Positions 1 through 8,632 of a stretch of 64,000 bases of DNA are shown here, one piece after another. The translations under genes were made by a program, and so were the position numbers. The DNA lies in NCBI GenBank assembly GCA_029260315.1, contig JAJDDM010000033.1, positions 29,591-93,590 of the forward strand, given 5' to 3'. Numbering within the stretch: position 1 is the first letter of the stretch; every line of letters begins with the position of its first letter. Below the pieces are notes generated by a model. The model had not been told where the DNA came from. It did no database searches and saw nothing but the letters and a program-made list of their open reading frames with translations. This DNA is from Phycisphaerales bacterium (GTDB taxonomy: Bacteria > Planctomycetota > Phycisphaerae > Phycisphaerales > UBA1924).

Positions 1-47
1 GATCGACTCGAGGGTGTAACTCGGGTCGTCCCAGGATCAGCTATTGA

Positions 48-94
48 GTTCTCGTCGCAATCGCATGGCCGCTCAAAGCAGCGGCCATGCCACC
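48..94. repeat. 47-nt direct repeat, copy 1, containing a palindrome
   Basis: A near-identical copy lies at 1468-1514, so the two bracket the unknown gene at 172-1428. The right part (63-93) is a hairpin with arms GGCCGCT and AGCGGCC around a CAAAG-type loop, ending in TGCCAC. That hairpin belongs to the same family as the palindromes near 17.0, 18.4 and 28.8 kb. Confidence 0.8.
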
Positions 95-171
95 CGCCGG
101 TCGGGAAGCACGCTAGGATATCCATATGCCACCAAGCAGCAGCACACCGGCACCGCATTCAGGGGCACAAC

Positions 172-1428
172 ATGCATCCACAGATCTTCGTTGTCGCGCC
201 GCTAGTGGCGCTCATTTGGGCTCTCACTTTTGCTTCAATCGGACCACTCCACACCATTGTCGGTAGTGGGATCTACGTCGGCAACAAGTCGGCAAGATCC
301 ACGTTAGCCATTCCGTATGCTGCCATTGAGGAGCGTCTCAAATCGCGGGTGCTTTCAGAACCGTTCAAAGAGGCAATCCAGGCAGCGGCCAAACAAGAGA
401 ATGGAAAGAACAAGATCCGTGCTATCGGCTGGGGCGGCCTCTTCCCGGCGGCGATTCGCCCCGATGACCCAAGCAGGGGCGTACTCGTTGCTCTAGTGAC
501 CGTCGACCTTCTGTGGGATACTCGCGGCGATTTCATTAGAGACCACGGCGCTCTGTTCACCGTCGCGATCCCGATTCACCTAACCCTGGATGCCGGACAG
601 TTCCGAGCGGCAGCCGGACGGCCGCAACTCGCCGACATTCACAGTTGGGGTGGAGGAGGAGTCGGGATCGGCAAGCTCAAGGACGAGTCGCGTGTGCGCA
701 CAGGCGTCGCAAACGCAGTGGCCGGAGATAAGATGAGGAGTATTGCAGCAGACAGCATTGCCGGAGCCGGACTCAAGGACATCCTGCCCGCGCACAATGG
801 AACACCTCCTCCCATCCACCGTCTACGCCTTACCGACACCGCGTGCGAGATTGACTTTGGTTCTCCCGGCGACGGCCCCGCGTTCTTCGATATCACTGAC
901 CGACAGAAGCTTTTTAAGCAAAGCAGAACACACTTCCGATCATTCGTTAGTGATGTGGACGCGGTGTTTGTGGTGACTCTTTTCGAGCAGAACCAGGTCC
1001 TTCTTGCTACGGAAACCAGGGAGGAAAACGGGGATATCGATTGGAGCCTCTTAGACAACAATAAAGGGCGAGATCAGCAGCGTAAAGAGCGTGAGGTTCC
1101 AGGCACGAACCAGATTACTTTGGTGATGGGCAGTTCGTTCGACTGCGAGAGTAAGGAGGGGGGTGATGGCCATCTTGACAACAGACTCTTGAGAGACGAC
1201 GAAGGGCATAGGCGACCTAACGGGCAAAAGTGGAAGAACCGGGCGAGCGTCGTTCTCGTGGAGCGAGGGCCGGCGTGGAACGGCCAAACGCTGCATGTGT
1301 CACAGGAGAAAAACAAGGGTGGGTTCAACGCCAAACTACATCTGGGGTTCAACATGTTGGAGATCGACCCACCATTCGGCGGGAAGATCAACCGGAACGT
1401 CATCGATATGTGGGTAGAAGCGCCCTAG
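172..1428 (+). CDS. hypothetical protein with N-terminal hydrophobic segment
   Basis: This 418-residue protein is not recognised. Residues about 6-30 are hydrophobic (VAPLVALIWALTF) and could be a signal anchor. The rest is soluble, with a short hydrophobic stretch near residues 103-112 and a polar, charged C-terminal third. No catalytic motif was recognised. Base composition looks lower in GC than the genes that follow, and the gene stands alone between two copies of a 47-nt direct repeat, which suggests acquisition as a unit. The next gene (PP2C phosphatase) converges on it. The start at 172 is the first ATG of the frame and no strong ribosome binding site is visible, so the start is uncertain. 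The long uninterrupted frame makes a real gene likely; the function is unknown. Confidence 0.55.
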   Translation: MHPQIFVVAPLVALIWALTFASIGPLHTIVGSGIYVGNKSARSTLAIPYAAIEERLKSRVLSEPFKEAIQAAAKQENGKNKIRAIGWGGLFPAAIRPDDPSRGVLVALVTVDLLWDTRGDFIRDHGALFTVAIPIHLTLDAGQFRAAAGRPQLADIHSWGGGGVGIGKLKDESRVRTGVANAVAGDKMRSIAADSIAGAGLKDILPAHNGTPPPIHRLRLTDTACEIDFGSPGDGPAFFDITDRQKLFKQSRTHFRSFVSDVDAVFVVTLFEQNQVLLATETREENGDIDWSLLDNNKGRDQQRKEREVPGTNQITLVMGSSFDCESKEGGDGHLDNRLLRDDEGHRRPNGQKWKNRASVVLVERGPAWNGQTLHVSQEKNKGGFNAKLHLGFNMLEIDPPFGGKINRNVIDMWVEAP

Positions 1429-1467
1429 GTGCCGGGTGCCATTGCCACGGCCTTGCGTGGCCTATGG

Positions 1468-1514
1468 GTTCTCGTCCGAATCGCATAGCCGCTCAAAGCA
1501 GCGGCCATGCCACA
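1468..1514. repeat. 47-nt direct repeat, copy 2
   Basis: It matches 48-94 with only a few differences (GTCGCAA versus GTCCGAA, CATGGCC versus CATAGCC) and includes the same hairpin at 1483-1513. Just upstream, 1444-1463 holds a second small inverted repeat (GCCACG...CGTGGC). The pair frames the 172-1428 gene. Confidence 0.8.
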
Positions 1515-1532
1515 CATATTCGCACGCTCGCA

Positions 1533-2759
1533 TCACGCCGCGATCGCGCGGGCCGCGCACGCAACACGCCGCACGACCAGCGCCGTCAGATCATCCGCCT
1601 GGTGCAGCGACCCGGCCTGCTCGTCGACGCGCCCCTCGAGATCCGCGACCGCCTCGCTGACATCGCGCCCGCCGCCGAGGATATCGCGCAGACGCAAAAC
1701 ATAATCAGCGCCCGGCAGCGGACGCCCGTCCTCGGCGAGCTTGTCATCAGGAAACGCCGACTCGAAGCCGTCGCTGTAGAGCGCCAGCGTCTCGCCGATC
1801 TCCAGCGTCAGCGACGCCTCCTCGAACGCCGCGTCCTCGAAGATGCCGAGCAGGGGGCCGGCGGACTCGATCGGCGTCGAGACCCCGCCGTTGATCCGCA
1901 GCGCCGGCGGGTGTCCCGCGCCCGCGATCGTCGCCTCGCCCGTGGCCGGGTCGATCACGCAGTAGACCGCCGTGGCAAACCGCGGCGTACTAAACCGCCG
2001 CTCGCACATCGCCTGGTTCAGCTCATGTAACACCCGTGCGGGCGGCACACTATCGGCACCCAACTGACACTTGGCCAGGTGATGGGCGACCATCATGGTG
2101 AGCAGCGCCGCGGGCATGCCGTGCCCCACCGCGTCGGCGATGAACAGGCTGACGCGCCCGTCGTCCAGGATCGTCATGTCATAGATATCGCCAGAGACCT
2201 GTCCCGCCGGGCGGAACAGCAGTCCGCCATCCAAACCGTCCACGATCGGCAGGCCCTTGGGCAGGATGTCCCGCTGGACGCTCGCGGCGATCTCGAGCTC
2301 TTCATGGACGTGCCGCAGCTCCTCGGCGAGCCCGTGGGCCGACGCCGAGGCCATCTTCGCCTCGCGCGCCACGTCCCGCATCGCCCCCTGCCTTCGCAGC
2401 AGGGCATCGAGCGCGATCGCGATGGACGGGATCGGCGTCTCCCACGTCTCGACCAGCACCCCCGCGCTCTCGACCGACTTCTGCCCCTCGCGAACGTCGC
2501 CGATCACGATGGCGGGAAGGCGCTGGCGCACGATCTGATCGACGATCATGTCCACCTTGATCGCCGGCGTCTGTGCATCGACGAGCACGACGATCCCCGC
2601 GTCGATCCCGCCGGCGATCAATCGCTCGATCGTCTGCTCGACGGTGCCCACTCCAAGGAACGGGCGGACCTTGCCGGGCCACGCCTCCTCGAGCTGCGTC
2701 GCCAGACGATTGGCCTGTCCCTCGAGCTCCGGTTCTGCGACGATGTACAGCGTTGCCAT
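1533..2759 (-). CDS. PP2C/SpoIIE-type serine phosphatase with receiver-like N-terminus
   Basis: The C-terminal half is an RsbU/SpoIIE-like PP2C phosphatase domain: the VQRDILP entry motif, GDIYDM and DAVGHGMPAAL metal-binding and core motifs, GAGHPP, and LYSDGFESA. The first ~120 residues resemble a diverged receiver or P-loop-like alpha/beta domain (MATLYIVAEPE, then IVVLVDAQTPA). A short coiled linker (HGLAEELRHVHEELEIAAS) joins the halves. Proteins of this layout dephosphorylate anti-sigma antagonists or act in partner-switching stress signalling. The frame is open upstream to 2840, but ATG at 2759 is preferred because a GAGGGG ribosome binding site lies about 7 nt upstream and the receiver-like fold begins there. 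The partners (anti-sigma factor, antagonist) are not in the window. Confidence 0.85.
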   Translation of the reverse strand: MATLYIVAEPELEGQANRLATQLEEAWPGKVRPFLGVGTVEQTIERLIAGGIDAGIVVLVDAQTPAIKVDMIVDQIVRQRLPAIVIGDVREGQKSVESAGVLVETWETPIPSIAIALDALLRRQGAMRDVAREAKMASASAHGLAEELRHVHEELEIAASVQRDILPKGLPIVDGLDGGLLFRPAGQVSGDIYDMTILDDGRVSLFIADAVGHGMPAALLTMMVAHHLAKCQLGADSVPPARVLHELNQAMCERRFSTPRFATAVYCVIDPATGEATIAGAGHPPALRINGGVSTPIESAGPLLGIFEDAAFEEASLTLEIGETLALYSDGFESAFPDDKLAEDGRPLPGADYVLRLRDILGGGRDVSEAVADLEGRVDEQAGSLHQADDLTALVVRRVACAARAIAA

Positions 2760-2865
2760 GGCGTGCCCCTCGCGTGTCCGTCGCGAGATATCGGGCCAGC
2801 CAAGGGGCGACTCAAGCGAGACCCCGGCGATAACTCCCAAGTTTCACCGTGACGCGAGCGCCGGC

Positions 2866-3495
2866 TTATCGGGCGTTTCGCAGCAGCTTGCGCGTGTCCA
2901 GCTCGATCACCTGCCCCGGCTCGAGTTGCTTGGCGACTTCCGGATCCTCACGCAGCTTTTCGAGCGTGCCGCCCTTGAGCTCGATCACGAACTGGCTCGG
3001 AAACTTGCTGCTGTACTTCTTGAGACGCTCGTGGTAAAGGTCTCGCTGGGTGCGCGGATTGATTGGCTTGGGCTCGTCGGCTCGCCGCGGCTCCTCGATC
3101 GGCATGTGATACGTCGCCGTGATACGCATCTTCGGGTCCAGAAAGATGATGTCGATCGGGACGAGGCAGTCACGCATCACGAAACTATGCACGTCGACTT
3201 TCCTTCGCGGGAACACGAACAGCATCCCGCCGTCCTCGGCGATCTCCTCGCGCCCGCTCAACCCCTTGATCCGAGTAAGTTCCGTCGAGACCACCTCGAG
3301 GCGGAACTCCTTGCCGCCCACCTTCACCCGCTCGATCGGATGTCCCGCCTCGCTGATCTCGGGCTTGTCCTTTGAGTCCTGCATCGGCGGGGCGACGGCG
3401 GTGCCGCCGCCATCCTGCCCCAGCGCGAGATAGGCGATCAGACCCGCGCACAGCACGAGCAGCCCGCCGAACACCGTCAGCTTTTTTGGATCCAT
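2866..3495 (-). CDS. DUF192 family membrane-anchored protein
   Basis: The 209-residue protein begins with a single hydrophobic anchor (residues about 7-25) followed by a low-complexity linker. A DUF192 domain follows at residues 56-125, recognisable from RIKGLSGRE, GGMLFVFP and SFVMRDCLVPIDIIFLD. The ~75 residues after it are polar and charged. DUF192 proteins are small secreted or periplasmic beta-proteins of unknown function. The gene overlaps the 3' end of the upstream gluQ-type gene by 19 nt and has a GGGAG ribosome binding site inside it, so the two are probably translated together. Confidence 0.85.
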   Translation of the reverse strand: MDPKKLTVFGGLLVLCAGLIAYLALGQDGGGTAVAPPMQDSKDKPEISEAGHPIERVKVGGKEFRLEVVSTELTRIKGLSGREEIAEDGGMLFVFPRRKVDVHSFVMRDCLVPIDIIFLDPKMRITATYHMPIEEPRRADEPKPINPRTQRDLYHERLKKYSSKFPSQFVIELKGGTLEKLREDPEVAKQLEPGQVIELDTRKLLRNAR

Positions 3496-4457
3496 CGCTC
3501 ATCTCCCGGGCGGAATACCACCTGGCTTCTGGGCATCGTATGGAGATCGAACCGCCGAAGAAACTCTCCCGCCGACATCGGCTCGCGAGGCCCCAGGCCG
3601 CACCACTCGCCGAGCAGGCCCACGATCCGCTCGGGCTCCACGCCCTGCTCTCGGTAGTGCGTGATTCGCGTGTCCCCATGGCGTTTGGCGAGCCGCCGCC
3701 CGTCCTCGCCGACCACCATCGGCAGGTGGGTGTACCGAACATCGTCGCCTCCTGCCCTTCCCAGCCCCAGCGCCCGGCGGAGCAGGATCTGCCGCCCGGT
3801 GGAGTCCAGCAGATCATCGCCCCGCACGACCTCATTGACTCCCTGACGCGCATCATCGACGACGACGGCGAGCTGGTACGCCGGCTGCCCGCGCTTGGTC
3901 CAGACCACGAAGTCGCCCACGGTCTGCGCCGGATCCACGCGCTGCGGACCCAGGAACGCGTCCTCGAACTCCACGATCCCCGGCTGCACCAGAAACCGCC
4001 ACCCGCGCTCCCGGTCGTCGAAGCGCTTCGCCATCTCCGCCGGCCGCAGGTGCTCGGGAAACCGCGTCTCGTGGACCCCCTGCTGCGGCGCCGACGCCGC
4101 GGCCTCGATCTCGCTGCGCGTCAGATCGCACGCGAAGACCCGCCCCATCGCCGCGAGCTGCTCCATCGCCTCGATGAACGGCGACAGGTCGTCGCTCTGC
4201 ACGATCGGCCCCTCGTCCCAATCCATCCCGAGCCACGCGAGGGTCTCGATGGTCTGCTCGATTACGCCTGGCTTGACCCGGGGCGAATCCAGATCCTCGA
4301 TCCGCAAGACGATCCGCCAGCCCGCCTTGCGAGCCATAGCCCAGTTGATGAGAAACGTCCTGGCATTCCCGAGGTGCAGAGCGCCCGTGGGAGAGGGGGC
4401 AAGACGGGTCGTCTGGGGCAGGGCTGTGAGGGAGTTTGGGGGGGTACCACCTGGCAT
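3477..4457 (-). CDS. gluQ: glutamyl-Q tRNA(Asp) synthetase
   Basis: The 326-residue protein is a truncated glutamyl-tRNA synthetase paralogue with the catalytic Rossmann domain and no anticodon-binding domain, as in GluQRS, which glutamylates queuosine in tRNA(Asp). Visible motifs are APSPTGALHLGN (residues 20-31), the RIEDLDSPR glutamate and ATP site (52-60) and KRHGD (258-262), the counterpart of KMSKS. The zinc-binding region that usually has several cysteines shows only one (VFACDLTR, C110), so the zinc site seems degenerate. The frame is open to 4610, but ATG at 4457 puts the HLGN motif at the usual distance. It is divergent from the pterin dehydratase gene, with 76 nt between the starts. 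A short or metagenomic-type GltX is the alternative, but its length fits GluQ. Confidence 0.85.
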   Translation of the reverse strand: MPGGTPPNSLTALPQTTRLAPSPTGALHLGNARTFLINWAMARKAGWRIVLRIEDLDSPRVKPGVIEQTIETLAWLGMDWDEGPIVQSDDLSPFIEAMEQLAAMGRVFACDLTRSEIEAAASAPQQGVHETRFPEHLRPAEMAKRFDDRERGWRFLVQPGIVEFEDAFLGPQRVDPAQTVGDFVVWTKRGQPAYQLAVVVDDARQGVNEVVRGDDLLDSTGRQILLRRALGLGRAGGDDVRYTHLPMVVGEDGRRLAKRHGDTRITHYREQGVEPERIVGLLGEWCGLGPREPMSAGEFLRRFDLHTMPRSQVVFRPGDERWIQKS

Positions 4458-4533
4458 GGGTGCGGACGATACACTCCCCGATTCCGCGGGCTCGCCAAAG
4501 CGGGCCGCGCCTTTCGTCGAAAGGAGGCACGAA

Positions 4534-4815
4534 ATGGCGACCAAGCTCTCAGAGACCGAGATCGCGACATCCCTGAACGACCTGCCTGAGTGGGCGGAGG
4601 TCGGCGGCACACTCCAGCGGACATTCGACTTCGCCGACTTCGTGGAGGCGATGGCCTTCGTGAATAAGGTCGCCGAGCGTGCCGAGGCGGACCAGCATCA
4701 TCCGGACATTCTTATCCGATATAACCGCGTCACGCTGACGCTTTCCACGCACGACGCCGGCGGGATCACCGAGAAGGACTTCGCCCTGGCCTCGACCGCC
4801 GATTCGTTTGTCTGA
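4534..4815 (+). CDS. phhB: 4a-hydroxytetrahydrobiopterin dehydratase (PCD/DCoH family)
   Basis: This 93-residue protein has the family signature DQHHPDI with the conserved histidines and the RYNRVTLTLSTHDAGG strand. It would recycle 4a-hydroxytetrahydropterin during aromatic amino acid hydroxylation, or act in a related pterin role such as molybdopterin metabolism. The start is fixed by a strong AAGGAGG ribosome binding site at 4521-4527, seven nt before ATG 4534. No hydroxylase gene lies nearby. Confidence 0.9.
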   Translation: MATKLSETEIATSLNDLPEWAEVGGTLQRTFDFADFVEAMAFVNKVAERAEADQHHPDILIRYNRVTLTLSTHDAGGITEKDFALASTADSFV

Positions 4816-4864
4816 GTGAGACCGCAGCGTGCGTGACAGCCCTGTCTGAGTGAGAGAAATACTG

Positions 4865-6847
4865 ATGCGCATGCGAATGGACTCGCGACCGGCGATCGCC
4901 CTGTTCCTCTCGCTCCTGCTCGCAAGTGCTCTTGCGACTGAGACCGATCAGTTCAGCGTGCCGCGAGGCCAGCGGATGGCCGATCTGGGCCCGTACTTCA
5001 CGCGGATGGTCTACGACAACCTTGAGTCCGCCCGCAGGCAGTTCAACCGCGGCATCGAGGAAGCTCTCGAGACCAACCCGTCCGATGCCGACTGGTGGCG
5101 TTCGCCGGCGGTCGCCGCTCGGATCATGCGCCGCCAGTTCCCCCAGGCCCAGCTCCTGATCGAGGGCCTGGAATCGCGCCTGTACTCCGAGCGGTTCCGG
5201 CGCGACTATCCCGGGCAGCTCTGCGCGTACAAGGACCACGCGACGATCTTCTCCAAGCGCTCGGTGCTCGATCCCGGCCTGCCGTTCACCTGGCACATCT
5301 CCAGCACCATCCGCATCGGCGAGGTCTACTGCGGCACCGACAAGATCGGACACTTCTTCGACAAAGGCTCGATCCTGATCGAGCACTATTTCAAGGAGCG
5401 TGCCGCCGGTTTGTCTGCCGAGGAAGCCGAGGCAAGCGCCGTGGGGCTCGGCACGGGCGACAGCGTGATCCTCGGCGAGAACGCCGTGCTGGGCTCGTGG
5501 TCCAGCGGCGTCTACTCCAACGCCGACCTCGCCTGCGATCTCAGCGGCATGCTGTTCTTCAAGAACCTCACGCTCGAAGTCACGATCGGCGATGAGACCT
5601 GGCCCCCCATGCTCGTTCTCGAGGACGGCTACTGGCAGATCAACGACCACGTCCGGCGAGACTCGGACTTCTTCACCCGCTTCGTCACCGACCACTTCGA
5701 CGAGGCTCTCAATCCCTCCAAGTTCCGCTGGGGCCTCAAGGACGACGTCCGCAAGGCCGTCGCCAGGCGCGGCCCCGACTTTCTCGACTGGTACGCCGAC
5801 GCCAATGGCGCGTGGCGCTCGCGTGAGAGCTTCGACAACCAGCTCTGCGAGTTGGAGACGTTCTTCGGCCGCGACTACGGACACTCGCAGGACTGGGACG
5901 AGCTGGTGGTCATCTCGCGGACGGCGTTTCCCGACGAGGCCGAGGACGACCCGTTCATGCTCCTGCGCGAGAGCGAACGCGCCCGCCTGATCGCGATGCT
6001 CGACGCCGATCCCTCGGCGGTTCGCGCCGTGGGACGCAAGGGCGCATCGCTGCTGCATCACGCGACGCGTGACGCCGAGCTCGTTCAGTTACTGCTCGAG
6101 CGTGAGGCCGATCCGAACGCCCGCGACGACGCGGGCAGAACGCCACTGCACTGGGCGGCGCGATACAACACGCCCGAAGCGATCGAGGCGCTGCTGGACG
6201 CCGGGGCGGGCCCCGACGCTCGCGACCATCGCGGTCGCGCGCCTCTGCACGACGCGGCCTGTGCCGGGCACGGCGGCCCGATCGAGATCCTGGCAAGAGC
6301 GACCGGCGCGGTCGATGTCGCGGACCGCGCGGGCATGACCCCGCTCCATCTCGCGGCACGCGAGGGGCACGTCGAGGCGCTCACGATGCTTGAAGAACGC
6401 GGCGGGGACGCCGCGGCTCGCGATGCGTACGGGTGGACGCCCTGCCATCACGCGGCGTCGCGCGGGCAGACCGACATCATCGGCCTGCTCGCGGAGTTCG
6501 GTGTCAATCCGGATACTCCGGACTTGGACGGCACGCGCCCGATCCATCTCGCCGCGCGGGCCGCGATGCCGACGGCGTTCGACATGCTCGCGGCCACCGG
6601 CGCCGACGCGCTGAGCCCGAACAGCCTCGGCGCGACACCCCTGCACGAGGCCGCCCAGGCGGGCGATCCCGCGATCGTCGAACGCCTGGTCCGGGCCGGC
6701 GCATCGCTGGATAATCGCAACATCGCCGGCAAGACCCCGATAGAGATCGCGCGCGGATGGGATCGCCACGACGCGGCCAACGTGCTGCGTCTGGCCAGCC
6801 TCGATCAGCTCGACCTGCTCGACACGCTCCGGAGCTTCGGGACATGA
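4865..6847 (+). CDS. secreted ankyrin-repeat protein
   Basis: The protein has about 660 residues and a signal peptide (SRPAIALFLSLLLASALA). An unrecognised domain of roughly 350 residues follows, with TDKIGHFFDKGSIL and GLGTGDSVILGENAVLG as notable stretches. The last ~270 residues are about seven ankyrin repeats (G-x-TPLHxAAR pattern, e.g. GRTPLHWAARYN, GMTPLHLAAREG). It is probably periplasmic and acts in protein-protein contacts. The start could be any of three in-frame ATGs at 4865-4877 or 4850; the signal peptide fits 4865. The last codons overlap the next gene by 4 nt (ATGA), so it is coupled to the lipoprotein. Confidence 0.85.
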   Translation: MRMRMDSRPAIALFLSLLLASALATETDQFSVPRGQRMADLGPYFTRMVYDNLESARRQFNRGIEEALETNPSDADWWRSPAVAARIMRRQFPQAQLLIEGLESRLYSERFRRDYPGQLCAYKDHATIFSKRSVLDPGLPFTWHISSTIRIGEVYCGTDKIGHFFDKGSILIEHYFKERAAGLSAEEAEASAVGLGTGDSVILGENAVLGSWSSGVYSNADLACDLSGMLFFKNLTLEVTIGDETWPPMLVLEDGYWQINDHVRRDSDFFTRFVTDHFDEALNPSKFRWGLKDDVRKAVARRGPDFLDWYADANGAWRSRESFDNQLCELETFFGRDYGHSQDWDELVVISRTAFPDEAEDDPFMLLRESERARLIAMLDADPSAVRAVGRKGASLLHHATRDAELVQLLLEREADPNARDDAGRTPLHWAARYNTPEAIEALLDAGAGPDARDHRGRAPLHDAACAGHGGPIEILARATGAVDVADRAGMTPLHLAAREGHVEALTMLEERGGDAAARDAYGWTPCHHAASRGQTDIIGLLAEFGVNPDTPDLDGTRPIHLAARAAMPTAFDMLAATGADALSPNSLGATPLHEAAQAGDPAIVERLVRAGASLDNRNIAGKTPIEIARGWDRHDAANVLRLASLDQLDLLDTLRSFGT

Positions 6848-7425
6848 CCGCCGCCAGACGCACAGCACGCATCTTCCTTGGCGCCCTCATCGCGTGCGCC
6901 CTCATGGGATGCTCGGGCGGACCGATCGCCAAGTGGCAGGACGCTGTCGAGCACCATGTGATCGAGCACGCCCAGGGCGACATGAACGCCCTGCGCACCG
7001 CGTCGCCCGAGGGCGACCGCTTCGACTTCGTCGATCGGCGGGCCAAGCTCACCGAGATGTTCCCCTCCAACCGGCGCGATGTGCACGCGCTGGTGCTCGG
7101 AAGAACAGAGGTGCAGGACCATACCTGGCAGGTCTTCCTGCTCGGCGTCGTCCATTACTCGGGCGTGCTCGATCGCTTCCCGCTCGAACCCAAAGGCGTC
7201 GACGACATCCGCCTCGCACTCGCGCGCGTCACCGACGCCGGCACACTCGCATGGATCATGTCAAAGCCCGACGACGATACGATCGAGACGTATCTCGGGG
7301 CGCAGGACGGCGACCCCGCTTTTCCAACGCCTCGCGACATGATCGAGGTCGAGATCGGCGACGCGGCTATCCGCGCGATCGACGCGAACTCCGGTGCGAC
7401 ATGGTCGATTGAGTTGGATCGATGA
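6844..7425 (+). CDS. lipoprotein of unknown function
   Basis: The 193-residue protein has a lipoprotein signal: positively charged start, hydrophobic core FLGALIACALMG, then a cysteine in the lipobox LMGC at about residue 22. The mature part is a small alpha/beta domain with no family recognised. Its ATG overlaps the stop of the ankyrin protein (ATGA), so the two probably form a translationally coupled pair at the cell envelope. A longer frame starting at 6757 lies inside the ankyrin gene and is not favoured. Confidence 0.75.
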   Translation: MTAARRTARIFLGALIACALMGCSGGPIAKWQDAVEHHVIEHAQGDMNALRTASPEGDRFDFVDRRAKLTEMFPSNRRDVHALVLGRTEVQDHTWQVFLLGVVHYSGVLDRFPLEPKGVDDIRLALARVTDAGTLAWIMSKPDDDTIETYLGAQDGDPAFPTPRDMIEVEIGDAAIRAIDANSGATWSIELDR

Positions 7426-7533
7426 CACCAGATCGCACAACTTTCCGATCGGTGTGTGTCGCCCGGCGACCTCGCTGAGAATGGCAATCGCAAAGTCAAG
7501 CCATTGCATCGCCCCGGAGGGGCATGGCGATCT

Positions 7534-7667
7534 TGGCGAGGGGCGATAGCCCCTCGGAGAGCAGCAAGGGTATCCAGCCGCGGAGCGGCGCTCGAAGCGA
7601 GAGTTTCGAGCGCCGCTCCGCGGCTGTGCGCGTCAATGCACAATCGAGGGGCTATCGCCCCTCGCCA
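7534..7667. repeat. nested perfect inverted repeats (23-bp outer, 21-bp inner arms)
   Basis: The outer arms at 7534-7556 and 7645-7667 are perfect reverse complements, and each arm is itself a palindrome (CGAGGGGC-GATA-GCCCCTCG). The inner arms at 7576-7596 and 7605-7625 are also perfect reverse complements around an 8-nt loop. It fills most of the 319-nt gap between the lipoprotein and the HNH gene, where no coding potential is evident. A short GCCCCGGAGGGGC palindrome precedes it (7511-7523). It could be a MITE-like insertion or a strong bidirectional terminator. Confidence 0.9.
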
Positions 7668-7744
7668 CATTCGCACCGCCACATCCGTGGCGAGAACTCG
7701 TCCCGAAAACACCTCGTTGCGCAAGGACGAGCCGAAGCCAGCCC

Positions 7745-8419
7745 TTACTTCAGCTCCACCGACCAGTACGCATCGTCCAGGAACGCCCGCCACGACGAGT
7801 ACTTCTGATCGTTCAGTCGCAGCGTCAGCAGCGGATTGCGCTTCGGCCGCGCCGGGCGCCGGATCAGCTTCATCCCCGCCTGCGCCGGCGTCCTGCCGCC
7901 CTTGCGGGCGTTGCACCGGATGCACGCGCACACGAGATTCGTCCACGAGTCCTCTCCGCCGGTGATCCGCGGCACCACATGGTCGATGCTCAACTCGGCG
8001 GTCCCGAAGTGCTTGCCGCAGTACTGGCAGACGTTGCGATCGCGCGCGAACAGGTTCCGGCGGTTCAGCTTCACTTCCTGGCGCGGCAGGCGGTCGTAGC
8101 CGAGCAACCGGATGATCCTGGGCACCGGGATCTCCAGACTCACCGTCCGCACCCAGTCGTACTCCTCGCGCGGGAACAACTCACGGAGCTCTGCGATCTC
8201 CTGCCAACTCTCGAAATCAAAGTTCAGATACTGCCCGTCCTGGACATCGATCACCTCGGCGACCTCGCGGGCGAGCAGACAGAACGCCCGGCGCGCGGTC
8301 ACCACTCGCACGGCCATGTAGCCGCGGTTGAGCACCAGCACCTTGGCGTTCAGCCCCTGCCAGAGCGCCGCCGCCACGTCCGATGTCGCCTGCCCGTCCT
8401 GTCGCTTCGTCCAGCTCAT
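7745..8419 (-). CDS. HNH endonuclease
   Basis: The 224-residue protein ends in an HNH nuclease domain: CQYCGKHF, the catalytic LSIDHVVPRITGG, and CACIRCNARKGGRTP. The two CxxC pairs form the structural zinc site. This architecture (about 90 residues of N-terminal domain with VLVLNRGYMAV and a late HNH) is a widespread family in actinobacteria and planctomycetes whose role is unclear; it is not a typical phage homing enzyme. ATG 8419 is chosen because the sequence upstream to 8617 lacks family-like content. The 8420-8632 gap shows nothing clear. Confidence 0.88.
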   Translation of the reverse strand: MSWTKRQDGQATSDVAAALWQGLNAKVLVLNRGYMAVRVVTARRAFCLLAREVAEVIDVQDGQYLNFDFESWQEIAELRELFPREEYDWVRTVSLEIPVPRIIRLLGYDRLPRQEVKLNRRNLFARDRNVCQYCGKHFGTAELSIDHVVPRITGGEDSWTNLVCACIRCNARKGGRTPAQAGMKLIRRPARPKRNPLLTLRLNDQKYSSWRAFLDDAYWSVELK

Positions 8420-8632
8420 GTCCTGTTCCAACACTCGCCCGATCGCGACCCCGCCCAGGCGGGGCCCTGTGCCAATGGGCCCAGATATACCCCCAAGAGC
8501 GTAGCGGCGAGGCGTCTGTTTGCAAAATTGCTGGGTCGGCCGGGGGCAGAACGGTCGGACTTCGCGCGATCCGAACCCCCCCGGCGGGCCGGGATGGCCC
8601 ATCAGACTCGCGTGCATTGATTCCCCGGGTGG

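Noticed and set aside
4766..6061. 431-residue frame antisense to the ankyrin gene
   Set aside because: Mirror of the coding strand at high GC; no recognisable fold.
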